This document shows, one piece after another, positions 47,601-55,198 of a stretch of 64,000 bases of DNA. The stretch is taken from NCBI RefSeq assembly GCF_037975245.1, contig NC_092574.1, positions 7,748,213 through 7,812,212 of the forward strand, read 5' to 3'. The stretch comes from Apostichopus japonicus (lineage: Eukaryota; Echinodermata; Holothuroidea; Aspidochirotida; Stichopodidae). Positions within the stretch are counted from its first letter, which is position 1. Each line of letters opens with the position of its first letter. Both the position numbers and the translations under genes were made by a program. The notes below the pieces were generated by a model that was given only the letters and a program-made list of their open reading frames with translations, did no database searches and had not been told where the DNA came from.

Positions 47601-50600
47601 AGCCAACCGACACCTCCGCATGAACAAAACAATCTTTTCCCCATGATACATGAGGCACAGTCTATACCATACATACATAGCACGATATCATAGCCCCGAT
47701 AGCTACGGTATGGTCATTTATAAAAGTAAACCTTGCAATTCCATATTTTAGGCCACTTTGCATGATTAACTAAATGCTAAATATTGTTTCCATGTCCTTG
47801 TAGAGAACGACAACTTCGCAAAATACAATTTATAGTTGTGTTTTTGTTGTTACGTGAGATCCGTAACCGACGAAGTGGTTAGGCTATTTACCATACACTT
47901 AACTGTGGTAGGATAATAATTTTTCCTTTTTTGGTGGAAATTCTAGAAAAACTTTCTTTTTCCCCCGCTTAACACCAGGTGTGGTCTTATGGTTAATTCA
48001 TAAATGGGTGTACTAGAGCCTTGTTTACATGACATTTGTTGCATTTAGCACGTTATGCCAGTTTCGCGTGAATTTTTTGAAAGTATTTTGCTCGATCTTT
48101 CGTAAAATTTGAAAGGTGTACCAACTTACTTTTCGTACACAATTGGTAATTTCTCTACTGATTTTCAGAGTTTTGTTCTCTATACAGTGAATGTTGTAAA
48201 GGACGGGTTTTAACGAAGTTCAAAAGTCAGTAAATGAAGTTGATAAACTTGATTTCTTTTCAACTTTCTTAACCATGGAATGCTAGAATAACATTTACAC
48301 ATAAAACGGAGAAAGGATAATTGCATTTTTTTCCCACATTTATTTCAAATTTCTTTCACAAGAAGTTATCGTCATTTGTTCAATCCCCAAAAAATATCGT
48401 CTTGAAAAAAAATTATCGCGATAATAATAATTTTCGATACATCGCCCAACCCTATTATCCTATACGTCTTTATACGATTCTGTGCGTGTACACATGTACA
48501 GTCTAGTGCTACTCGATGTTGAGCCTAGGCCTAGTGTTTTTTATACTAATATTTAGCATATCAAAGTGGCGATCACATTTTCATTCTGGACGACCAGAAT
48601 TTGGGAAAAACTTAGATCTAGTCGCCACAGGATTTTCCTCCTGGCGACCTCATTCACTGGGGAATTAAAAAGGGTTGTGTACAAGTACATGTTATAAAAC
48701 AAATTTGTTAGAATGTCATGTCAGGGGTTCATCGCAACAAACGAAGACCTACAAATTGAACATACAGCGCTGAGTGCTTGATAGAACTTTACCATTTTGG
48801 TAGGTTACTGTAGATAGATGGGTAAGGGCATGTTTTGACTGCATATAAAGTAAGAGTCTAATTCTGAATGAATTAAAAATGTTTGCCAATTCCAGAAAGC
48901 TTGTTGCTACTGAGTGATACAGCTCAGCAGATACTGTACGACTGTCTACAGTACATAGCTCAGAGCTGCCGGCACGCACTGTACAGTACCGACATATTGT
49001 GTACTAAGCAGCAGCTCCAGGGATCCCTCAGTGCTGAATACCAGACAGCACAGACCCAGGTCCTTTCCCTTTCTTCACAATACAATGTACAATAGAAAAG
49101 TATGAATCATTTTGACAATGTCAAATAGACAACACAATTATATATAAGTTGTGTTTCATGTGCGTGTGTGAATTACTTCCTCTAGAAATGCCTGGTCTCA
49201 TTTGGTCGTCTGCTTTTTAAATACAGTTCCCTTGGCATTTAAGGTGCCTGTGACTTTTTTTTTAAACAATTTAAAAGTAAAGCAATTGTGACTTAAACTG
49301 TAATTTAAGTAAAAAGAATTTACTTGAAGAGATGGACGGCATTAACAGAGTGGATGTACAGTACAGCACAGTTGAGTATTGTTGAGTATTGAGTATTGTT
49401 GAGTATTGTTGAGTATTGAGTATTGTTGAGTATTGATTATTATTTAGTATAACTGAAGGCACACAGTGCCAAAGTGCATGCAAACAGAACAGCCTTTAAA
49501 TTATCTACTGTATATTATACAGTAGAGTTATTACAGTATTGCTAGATGTTTCCAAATGATTGGAATTAAACAGCAAGTTTGATATCTTACACTTAAACAT
49601 GATCTTGAAGAACTGTATAACAGTACTGTAGTCAGGCTAAAGGTCTAATTCACTTTAATACGAAACCAAGCGCTTCAAAAATTGACAAATTGATTCATGA
49701 CGCTTTTTAAGTTAATTACTAAATGAACATTAAATGTTCGTAAGGTCTACAGATGGTAAAGTACTCTACAATTTCAACGACCATTTTGCAAGTAAACTTG
49801 TACTAAGTCTGTGAGTTTTTATTGACTTCGACCCTTGAATGGGAAGCAGAAAAGGGAATTAAAACCTGGGCAGATTATCTAGCTAAACAACAAACATACT
49901 GTAGTAGGATAGCTTATCACTGCACACTATTACAACCATGGTGTACCATATTACTAAATGCATAACATTTACAGCATATTATTATATGCTGTAAATTGGC
50001 AATGTTCACTAACATTGCTTCCACTATTCACTTAACCACACTACATTATGAAGTTGGAAAATACATATTCTGACAAGAATATGTGTGATATGCATATATC
50101 TGTACCGAAATATACAGTATCCATATCTCTGGGATCTCCCTGTCAAAAAAAAAGTAATGTTTCTTTCAGGTTGCTGCAGGAAATGACATCATTCCATTGT
50201 TACAGTCATACAGGAAGTGCAGTCCAGATTTATGGTCCTTTGGTTTTACTTCATGATTCTCTAAATGTCAATTGTCCCCTTCCACCAAAATGTTTTCATG
50301 GTGTTTCAAATGTTGTTTTTTTCTTTCAATCTGGCTATCTTTTTTTCCCTGTCAATTCATAACATTACACAAACTTTATATAAGTTTCTGAAAGAAGTGC
50401 CATCACAAACTCATAAAACTGGTTGAAAAAGTTCCACAACATACGGGGGGACTTGTTTTATGGTCAAACTATGTTCACATCACATACTGTGCAGTACTAC
50501 TGTATGTTATACTGAGTTAAATACTGTACTTACTACTTTACAAAATAAAAGTAATACCAAAAATGTGCCATGTCAAATTTCTGATAACTATTTACTTTCA

Positions 50601-52373
50601 GGTCTATTTATACAAACGAAATTGCAATACTCATTTACAAGGAAGTTGATGTTACCATTTTAACCTTGGCACTGTGAAGACATTCCTTCAAACAACATAC
50701 TATAGTGTAAACTATTGGGCTGCACTGTGTCATATCGTTGCAATGTCTTGGTTTCTCAATTTGGATTCTTGACTCCGGTCACAGGGGAGGTTTGAAAACA
50801 GGAAGGAAATGGTCACAGAAGGTATTATTTTGGCTCAACTTCAAACCTCTTTTATAACATAATTTACATAGTATATATATGCAGGGATCGCACTTTTGAA
50901 GTGGGGCATGTTTACAACATCTGGATTGAACCAATCTAGGGTACAGTACTGTATTTAGCAGCCAATCAGAAGATCTCAATTCAGGAGTGTCATTTCAAAT
51001 AAGACTCATTTGTCATTTGCTTAAATAGACAGTAGTGTCCCGCAGAACTAGTCCCTACACCAAGGCACAGCGACAGAATGTCAAGATACAAATTAAACAA
51101 CCCCACCAAATCTACTGTAAATTTACTGTCCTGAATGAAAACCATTTCATTGGTGGACACGAAGTACTCGGTGGATAAAGAAAACTTACTATGCTGAATG
51201 CAAGCCAACTTTTCATTTCTTTTCATTCTCTATTTTTCTCCTCGTTTTGTTGGAAGTGGGGGAGGGATGGATGGATGAAAAATCTATGTTGAATTTTGAA
51301 TGAAGGGGAGGGACAAGTGGTGGTGAAACATAAGTTGGGGTCTAGTGGGCATGCAGTGCTGACAGAGCTACCAAAGTTTCCAGGGTTACACAGACGGGGA
51401 AAGCATATTAATCTGAATGAAGAAGGGGTAAGAGAGGAGGGGAGTAAAACCCACTTTTTATCCACAGGTTGTATTTTAAATTACCTTGTACTGTCTGCAT
51501 TCACATTTTAGATTGATGATGCTCTTTATACTGGTTTCACATTTGTTCTAGGTTCACATTAACAGGTGTCAAGTTTAACTTCCAGGAGGGTTAGCAGTGA
51601 TCCGGACACAACTTTAAATAAATTTGATTTGAGCCACTGTTTGTAAACAAAGAGGGGCTTTCTTTACTCAAACTCTAGATGCATTATTGTACGAGGACTC
51701 CATCCAGGTGAAGATTGACGATAAAATGTCATATTATATCTAAATTAAACTTCACACTTTAAGCTTTAGATACCAAATTTGCATACACGTGCGACAATTT
51801 TGACAAATGGGGTGGTCCTGCCCACCTTTGCGTACATCATTATGCCAGTGAAAACTTAAAACCCACTTCTACAGTACTTGCGTATTACCTTCATTTGTCT
51901 TAATATTTATTAATACAGTATCACCCTTGAAGCTCATATATGCTTCCTCTTTCTCTTTGGTGTCATGTTACCAGTGCTGGTGAGAAATGTCCAAATGCCT
52001 TTGCTTGGTACAAAACAATACCTTCAACTTCAAGGCTTCGATGCGCAACTTAGTCTGACTAATGAAAAGAGGGTTACATTGTACAGTCATAAAGACTGAT
52101 ATAGCCATTTATTTTGACGTTGTACAGTATTAAACTGTACATTCCACAGGGTGTACAGTAGTTTCTTATTAGATGAGCCCCCCCCCGCCCCCATCCCGAA
52201 CCACCAAAGGACATCCACAGTTAGTACAGAACTGTTTCTTCTTCTTCTTATAGGATGACTTTAGACACAAAATTAGCGTTTTATTTGTTGTAGAACGTTA
52301 ACAACCACTTCTACCAGTCCAGGTTGTACTTGTTAGGATAATTTTAACTTTTGAGAAGGTAACTGGACTGTTT

Positions 52374-52467
<94 letters not shown>

Positions 52468-55152
52468 AAACCATTAGACTAGTTTTTCAGATCTATGTTA
52501 CACAATACTCAATGGGAAAATATAACACTTTTATGGACTCAAATGTTTTGTTTATAATGTGTTACCCAAGTTGACAAGGACAGATGGTGTTGGATGTCAT
52601 CCAAGGATGCTCTGTTGTTTCATATCATATCAAAGTTAAAAGCGCATCTTACAGATCCATCATAAGATATTATAAAACAATGGATCAATAACAAAGGCCT
52701 CTACTGAGGAGCAAAGGTCATCATCTAATTAGCATTAAAGGAGCATCCCATAGATTAAGAATAGTTTAAAGGCGAATACCTTGAAATTCAGAACAGCTCG
52801 AGACCATTACTAGGACTAAAATCTTCCCCTTTTTTGCTTGAGCTATGACATATCCAAACAACAAGTCTGCCTAAAAACATCCTTTAGGAGTTTCTCACCA
52901 TTTAAAAATACTTCACGACATGAACAAGCATAATGCTAGACAGGCCTTGACAAATATCTTCCAATGCAGTTCGCCAATTGGGGGCCGTGACTAAACATCT
53001 ACTCGCCAAAATGTAACATTCACACGACTCTATGATCACTGTTCAAGTCTCCATACTTGTCTCCATACGTAAAGTTAGTATAGTAAAAAAAAAAAAAAAA
53101 AATACTTTCTATAAACTAAGGTTAGGCAGATACATGGCACACTTGGCAGGAAATTATACTACTGTGAAGTACCAAATTAAATCTTCTTCCAAAAGAAAGT
53201 GATGAACAGCGTAAAACATTTTGCAGAATTATTAATATGCAGCTAGCCCTGTTGTGTCTCAAACAATTCCAAAGAGCATCGACAAAAGTAGGTCTTAGCT
53301 TGGCCTCTGCAACAGTAGGGCTCCTGTAGTTCTTGCACCAGTAAGCCTATACTGTATCTCACTGCAACTACAAGACACTTCTCGATTAGCAACTTCACAC
53401 ATTTTTGTAACTGAATTTTTCTGGTCTTTTTTAAATGCAAAATGGTGGGCAAAAATGTCACTGTTACTCCACTGCACTGCCTATAAAATCAAAGTGATCT
53501 TTTAAGCAATGAAAATCTAAGGTTTACAAGCCATCTATCTTTCACTCAAAACATGTGCAGATTGAAAATCTGAAAACTCTTTGCAAAATATCACAGCTGC
53601 GAGTCACAGCAATCTTGTCTCAAAACTAATGTTTGTATTTTTGCGAATTATGACCAACTGCATGTAGAAACGTCTCAATAAATAATTTTGTGGGTGCTTG
53701 GCCACCTGAAGTGTATTGGTAATGTGATATTGTGACACGAAACAATTCTGCACATTTTTGTGTTACCGAACCCTAATACTATCCTACCGTTGTTATTGTA
53801 TGCCACAGTGAAGCCTAACCAACTCGGCAGTTCCATGCTCTGTCGGCGAAAATGTCTTTACCAAAATGACAGATAATTGTGTGTTGTGGGTTCAATTTTC
53901 TTCATATCAGCTCTAAAGCAGTAATATTACTAGAGAAAAAAAAGTTTGCATCCCAGGGACGCAAGTCCCCAATATAGTTTGCTTCCAGTAAAATAAGCTT
54001 GCGTCACCATCTAACACTAATTGCGTTTATTGTATGACCTACTTTTACTGATCCTATCACTGTCTATACTGTGTGAATGTTCTACACAATATATAGAGCA
54101 GAGTGCAACCCAGTTTATTTTTAGAAGGAATTGTTTTTTAAAAGAACGAAACAAATGTTTTTTTGTTATATTTTGCATAGAACTAGTTGTGAGTGTGTGT
54201 ACTTCGGGTTTAAAAAAGTTTGCGTCCCCTTGACGCAAGCAATTTGAAAATTTTGCATCCCTGGCTAAAACATTGCGTCCCAGACGCAGCATCCAGCGTT
54301 TGTAGCAATGTTGTCTACGGGCGTCTTGTGTCGTTATCTTATGGAATTTAACTCGGAATATATAGTGGTTACAATTAGTTAAAAAGTGATGTACAGTACA
54401 TTGCAGTAAGTGCTCTTACAAATTTGGATGGAGTGCTCCGTGAAATTGACAACTTCTGTACGTGACAAATTCCCGTATATAATGATGCACTTGCAAATTC
54501 CCACTGAGATTTGTCATTGACTTGCCCCGGGCAACGGAGCAATTTTTAACGTACTGCCCTGCATTGTTTAATAGTGATGGGAAGTTTGTACAGTTTCCCC
54601 TGAGACCAGTTCCATTTTTAGGGGCATCTTCTTTATATTGACACTTTCAATAAACACTTTTGATGGTAGAATGAGAAGGAAGGGCAACGGCCGGAGGAGC
54701 CGGTCGCTGAGGGTGCACAGTGTTAAAAGATTACCAGGGCATACTAGACACGGTAGAATGAGGTGCTAAGGTTCTGAGGAGACAGGTAAGCGAGGAGCGA
54801 AGTAAATCTTCTTTATATTGACACTTTCAATAGAATCAGTTTCAAGAAATGGTGGCATATATTGACACTTTCAATAGAATCAGTTTCAAGAAATGGTGGC
54901 ACTCAGATATTTTACCCATCCTGCCCGCTTCATTCTGAGATTCTTAATTATCCACAAAAGTCCATTGTTTTCACTTTGCATAAAATAACAACCCCCCCCC
55001 CACCCCCCGCCCCCATTCCGAAACTGCCTTAACTCCAAACCATCTCGGAAGGTTAGCTACTCGTATCATATCCTACATCATTATCTACCACTGTCATTAG
55101 CTACAGCTGTACCTACCTCAGCAGGCTGGCTGCTATTTGAAGAGTGAAACAT
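20909..55152 (-). CDS. JADE: JADE/Rhinoceros PHD-finger protein, complete, 14 coding exons
   Basis: JADE-family scaffold of the HBO1 (KAT7)–ING4/5–MEAF6 histone acetyltransferase complex. It reads histone H3 and directs H4/H3 acetylation in the nucleus; Drosophila rhinoceros limits EGFR signalling in the eye. Exons, 5' to 3': 55152–55117, 44168–43975, 42828–42674, 41742–41684, 37344–37255, 36162–36100, 35286–35168, 34798–34693, 34198–34133, 33409–33311, 32554–32442, 31418–31292, 30706–30584, 29644–20909. All have GT/AG borders and matching phases, giving 3361 aa. Order: EPL1-like residues 13–130, PHD1 (Zn ligands C173, C176, C190, C193, H198, C201, C214, C217), zinc knuckle C225/C228, PHD2 (C282, C285, C295, C300, H305, C308, C332, H335), helical [22 protein letters not shown] region (about 385–470), then a disordered tail. 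Vertebrate JADEs are about 800 aa; the length here resembles fly Rhinoceros (about 3200). Only the first exon is less certain. Confidence 0.93.
21245..21480 (-). repeat. JADE: degenerate 11–13-residue repeats in JADE tail
   Basis: In-frame coding repeats with pattern K(L/S)D..VAKE(V/G)KK, about seven copies (about residues 3172–3250). They end at MDVFDFD. Divergence between copies suggests they are old and tolerated rather than a fresh slippage product. Confidence 0.7.
25866..26081 (-). repeat. JADE: three in-frame 72-bp repeats in JADE exon 14
   Basis: Three tandem, almost identical 72-bp units encode 24 residues each, around SKSGPSS.(H/L)ELSLPISDD (about residues 1638–1710). The period is an exact codon multiple and nucleotide identity is high, so the expansion is recent and frame-preserving. 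Copy number may vary between individuals. Confidence 0.92.
29884..30115. mobile_element. palindromic MITE-like inverted repeat in JADE intron 13
   Basis: The two halves are near-perfect reverse complements over roughly 100 bp each. The outer ends read TGTGTAAAAATAAGTTGGCC and, on the other strand, TGTGTAAAAGTAAGTTGGCC. Inner arms share CAGGATCTTCTTCTGAGGCT-like and GTTACAGTAACAGAAGGGA sequence. There is no coding capacity, as expected of a fold-back or miniature inverted-repeat element. Transcribed in JADE pre-mRNA it would form a long double-stranded stem about 240 nt upstream of the last exon's acceptor. Confidence 0.85.
30584..30706 (-). CDS. JADE: JADE exon 13
   Basis: Acceptor cctgttgcag/TCTGGT and donor AGA/gtgagt; 123 nt, phase 0 to 0. 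It encodes [13 protein letters not shown] through [10 protein letters not shown], matching the conserved JADE segment before VRNLCYM. Confidence 0.95.
31292..31418 (-). CDS. JADE: JADE exon 12
   Basis: Acceptor atttttcag/AATCC and donor AAG/gtacat; 127 nt. It encodes [18 protein letters not shown] and then [11 protein letters not shown], the hallmark YWKLKRK helix of JADE/BRPF-type scaffolds. The split Arg codon with exon 11 (AG+A) restores the frame. Confidence 0.95.
32442..32554 (-). CDS. JADE: JADE exon 11
   Basis: Acceptor ctcttttaag/TCTTTT and donor GTGAG/gtaaac; 113 nt. It starts SFCLKHTNG, which supplies the last two zinc ligands (C332, H335) of the extended PHD2, followed by a basic linker ending KANARAVR. 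The acceptor region is duplicated upstream (32622–32702). Confidence 0.93.
32530..32702. repeat. tandem duplication of a 3' splice site
   Basis: Copy A (32530–32604) carries the polypyrimidine tract, acceptor and first bases of JADE exon 11. Copy B (32622–32702) lies just upstream in the transcript and repeats it with a few changes. Copy B has its own acceptor, ttttaacag/TATTTTTGTCTG, reading [12 protein letters not shown] and then TAG at 32610–32608. Confidence 0.92.
33311..33409 (-). CDS. JADE: JADE exon 10
   Basis: Acceptor tctctcag/GTGAAG and donor AGG/gtgagt; 99 nt, phase 0. It encodes [20 protein letters not shown] and then DVKFR, holding PHD2 zinc ligands C300, H305 and C308. Confidence 0.95.
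34133..34198 (-). CDS. JADE: JADE exon 9 (66-nt microexon-like)
   Basis: Acceptor ttttttacag/CCAAGC and donor TCT/gtaagc; 22 codons, phase 0. It encodes [20 protein letters not shown] then CS, holding PHD2 ligands C282, C285 and C295. The QIP/PSRW join matches the IPPSRW of vertebrate JADEs. Confidence 0.95.
34693..34798 (-). CDS. JADE: JADE exon 8
   Basis: Acceptor cctaactttag/AAGCGG and donor CCT/gtgagt; 106 nt. It encodes [20 protein letters not shown] then [15 protein letters not shown], the linker of the extended PHD module, which is among the most conserved parts of the family. Confidence 0.96.
35168..35286 (-). CDS. JADE: JADE exon 7
   Basis: Acceptor cccccacag/GCGTGT and donor CACACG/gttaga; 119 nt. 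It encodes [20 protein letters not shown] (end of PHD1: C201, C214, C217) and [19 protein letters not shown] (zinc knuckle C225/C228). Confidence 0.96.
36100..36162 (-). CDS. JADE: JADE exon 6
   Basis: Acceptor ttctccaacag/CCTGAT and donor CAG/gttagt; 63 nt, phase 0. It encodes [20 protein letters not shown] then Q, the core of PHD1 (C190, C193, H198) with the acidic patch expected to face the H3 N-terminus. Confidence 0.96.
36616..36770. mobile_element. small element with GGGTACC-rich inverted ends
   Basis: GGGTATCCGGGTACC at 36652–36666 recurs as its exact reverse complement at 36754–36768. Further GGGTACCC palindromes lie just outside. It abuts the first unit of the 69-bp array. GGGTACCC-rich subterminal repeats are seen in some hAT elements, but no target-site duplication is evident and the class is open. 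Confidence 0.5.
36771..37249. repeat. 69-bp tandem array, 7 copies, in JADE intron 5
   Basis: TGCAAACA(C/A)TAGTCTTTAAG starts units at 36771, 36841, 36910, 36979, 37048, 37117 and 37186. The spacing is 69 bp after the first (70). As 69 is 23 codons, the array stays open in one minus frame and gives a fake 23-residue-repeat protein. The last unit runs into the exon 5 donor at 37254, so the intron's 5' end is array sequence. Confidence 0.95.
37255..37344 (-). CDS. JADE: JADE exon 5
   Basis: Acceptor ctgtttgtag/TGTCAG and donor GCT/gtgagt; 90 nt, phase 0. It encodes [20 protein letters not shown] then [10 protein letters not shown], the canonical run into PHD1 with the first zinc pair C173/C176. 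Confidence 0.96.
37679..37880. mobile_element. CpG-rich TACGCG element, left copy
   Basis: It opens with TA and then CAGTACCGCTCACGTATAAC. A dense series of (T)CTACGCG, TATACG and TACGCG words follows in otherwise CpG-poor intron. The first 23 bp reappear inverted at 41241–41263. TA-CAGT ends recall Tc1/mariner-type non-autonomous elements; this is inference. Confidence 0.55.
37881..41085. other. rest of JADE intron 4, no exon seen
   Basis: Non-coding. No transposase or other protein recognised between the two TACGCG elements. A few moderately long open frames (such as 39608–39871 on the minus strand) show no family resemblance. Confidence 0.5.
41086..41263. mobile_element. CpG-rich TACGCG element, right (inverted) copy
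   Basis: It ends with the exact reverse complement of the left copy's first 23 bp (41241–41263), again bordered by TA. The inside is rich in TCTACGCGG and TTTATACG words. A diverged fragment of this end, sharing TTTATACGATTCTGTGCG, recurs near 48464–48513. Confidence 0.55.
41299..41321. repeat. perfect 11-bp-arm palindrome
   Basis: CTGGTTGTCCC, one A, then its exact complement GGGACAACCAG. It lies 35 bp beyond the right TACGCG element, and a further GGTTGTCC follows at about 41353. Confidence 0.85.
41684..41742 (-). CDS. JADE: JADE exon 4
   Basis: Acceptor gtgcttcatag/GAGATA and donor CAG/gtaagt; 59 nt. It encodes (G)[19 protein letters not shown], equivalent to the VDELTMERVLE helix of vertebrate JADEs. 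The split Gly codon joins exon 3. The acceptor is a TAGGAG tandem, so a minor isoform lacking one residue is possible. Confidence 0.94.
42043..42115 (+). mobile_element. 5'-truncated copy of ~150-bp retro-repeat
   Basis: It matches the last ~75 bp of the elements at 43692 and 54653: AGATTACCAG.GCATACTAGA through GAAGTAAAT, with several substitutions. A shared 3' end with a missing 5' part is typical of a truncated non-LTR retroelement or SINE. Confidence 0.8.
42674..42828 (-). CDS. JADE: JADE exon 3
   Basis: Acceptor ttatttgcag/CCCTGA and donor ATGG/gtaagt; 155 nt. It encodes [14 protein letters not shown] and then [19 protein letters not shown] then REDMG, the EPL1-like YDLD(E/D)xD.xWL motif of JADE/BRPF/EPC proteins. 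Confidence 0.95.
43256..43660. repeat. ~180-bp tandem repeat in JADE intron 2
   Basis: TACACAGGAACCATGG-like starts at about 43256, 43435 and 43615 give roughly 2.3 copies. Shared blocks include ACACTACATGCAA.ATGGTCA and CAGAGCCTTCAA. A more diverged unit appears at about 44440–44560, beyond exon 2, so the repeat once covered a wider stretch. Confidence 0.8.
43692..43875 (+). mobile_element. retro-repeat copy with 19-bp target-site duplication
   Basis: The element carries GATGGTAGAATGAGAAGGAA, a perfect hairpin CAACGACCG/CGGTCGTTG, ATTACCAGGGCATACTAGAC and a 3' end GCGAAGTAAAT. It is flanked by identical 19-bp direct repeats (TGTTAAATATGAACACTTA at 43673–43691 and 43876–43894). It has no ORF. 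Layout fits a short non-autonomous retroelement; no clear A/B-box promoter was recognised. Confidence 0.8.
43975..44168 (-). CDS. JADE: JADE exon 2
   Basis: Acceptor tgcccctccag/GTCTTC and donor AAAAT/gtaagt; 194 nt. It encodes [18 protein letters not shown], then [19 protein letters not shown] and VPVDDTSI. This closely matches the (E)VFRTDLITAMK…[12 protein letters not shown] block at the N-terminus of vertebrate JADEs. Confidence 0.96.
45828..46075 (+). mobile_element. tRNA-derived SINE
   Basis: The first 66 bp (45828–45893) look like a tRNA gene. GGAGTG and CACTCC form an acceptor stem, TTAGCTCAGTGGTTAAAGCT is an A-box/D-arm and GGTCCCGAATTCTAGTC a B-box-like T-arm (canonical GGTTCGAATCC is degraded). 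A non-tRNA body follows with GCTTTGATAAGCCAATGAGG and GCTTGCAGGAGGATC, which may be one of the conserved central domains of deuterostome SINEs. It is a pol III-derived retroposon, not a functional tRNA. Confidence 0.85.
46536..46560. repeat. (GATT)n tract
   Basis: Six GATT units in JADE intron 1. Confidence 0.8.
46963..48677. mobile_element. non-autonomous hAT-like DNA transposon with 8-bp TSD
   Basis: The ends are exact 15-bp inverted repeats (CAACCCTTTTTAATT). They are bordered by an identical 8-bp direct repeat TGTACAAG (46955–46962 and 48678–48685), the target-site length of the hAT superfamily. Multiple GTCGCC/GGCGAC words lie just inside both ends (about 46981–47080 and 48568–48655), as expected of subterminal transposase-binding repeats. 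The 1.7-kb interior has only short open frames and no recognisable transposase, so it is probably a deletion derivative. A fragment of the TACGCG element (about 48464–48513) lies inside. Confidence 0.85.
49371..49440. repeat. GTTGAGTATT minisatellite
   Basis: Alternating GTTGAGTATT (10 bp) and GAGTATT (7 bp) units, about eight in total. Confidence 0.85.
52380..52464. repeat. (TA)n microsatellite with CATA interruptions
   Basis: TA run interrupted twice by ACATA, in JADE intron 1. Confidence 0.95.
54653..54805 (+). mobile_element. retro-repeat copy with 27-bp target-site duplication
   Basis: About 95% identical to the element at 43692 over ~150 bp, including GATGGTAGAATGAGAAGGAA and the GCGAAGTAAA end. 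It is flanked by 27-bp direct repeats (54626–54652 and 54806–54832, containing TTCTTTATATTGACACTTTC). Its 5' end is shorter than the 43692 copy by about 28 bp. Confidence 0.85.
54815..54900. repeat. 42-bp tandem duplication next to retro-repeat
   Basis: 54815–54856 and 54859–54900 are identical and overlap the right-hand target-site duplication. The ATATTGACACTTTCAATA word thus occurs three times around the insertion. Confidence 0.9.
55117..55152 (-). CDS. JADE: JADE exon 1 (start codon)
   Basis: ATG at 55152–55150 (context gcagccATGT) and donor GCTGAG/gtaggt; 36 nt encoding [12 protein letters not shown]. Joined to exon 2 it gives PAE/VFRKDL, mirroring the (P)SE/VFRTDL join of vertebrates, in phase 0. 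An in-frame TGA 24 nt upstream of the ATG supports this start within the exon. It is short, so an alternative first exon cannot be excluded. Confidence 0.75.
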
Positions 55153-55162
55153 GGCTGCCAGG

Positions 55163-55198
55163 TTACGTCGGGTTCACCTCTGATGATGAAAATGCCAT
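55163..55198 (-). promoter_or_regulatory. candidate uORF before JADE start
   Basis: ATG at 55198 opens an 11-codon frame (MAFSSSEVNPT) that ends in TAA 10 nt before the JADE ATG. It would be in the leader if the first exon starts at the acceptor-like ctgtccttatcag (about 55212) or further upstream. Confidence 0.35.

Larger units (their letters stand above)
44169..55116 (-). other. JADE: JADE intron 1 (10.9 kb)
   Basis: No coding exon recognised within it. It carries a tRNA-derived SINE, a hAT-like element, a retro-repeat, TA arrays (about 52380–52464) and simple repeats. By eye, TACAGTA/TACTGTA words number about three dozen between 44.3 and 57.8 kb, against about a dozen in the 44 kb before it. 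Confidence 0.75.

Noticed and set aside
48749-48979. JADE first-exon candidate in intron 1
   Set aside because: The minus-strand frame has no join that yields a JADE-like N-terminus. The exon at 55117–55152 fits phase and sequence better.
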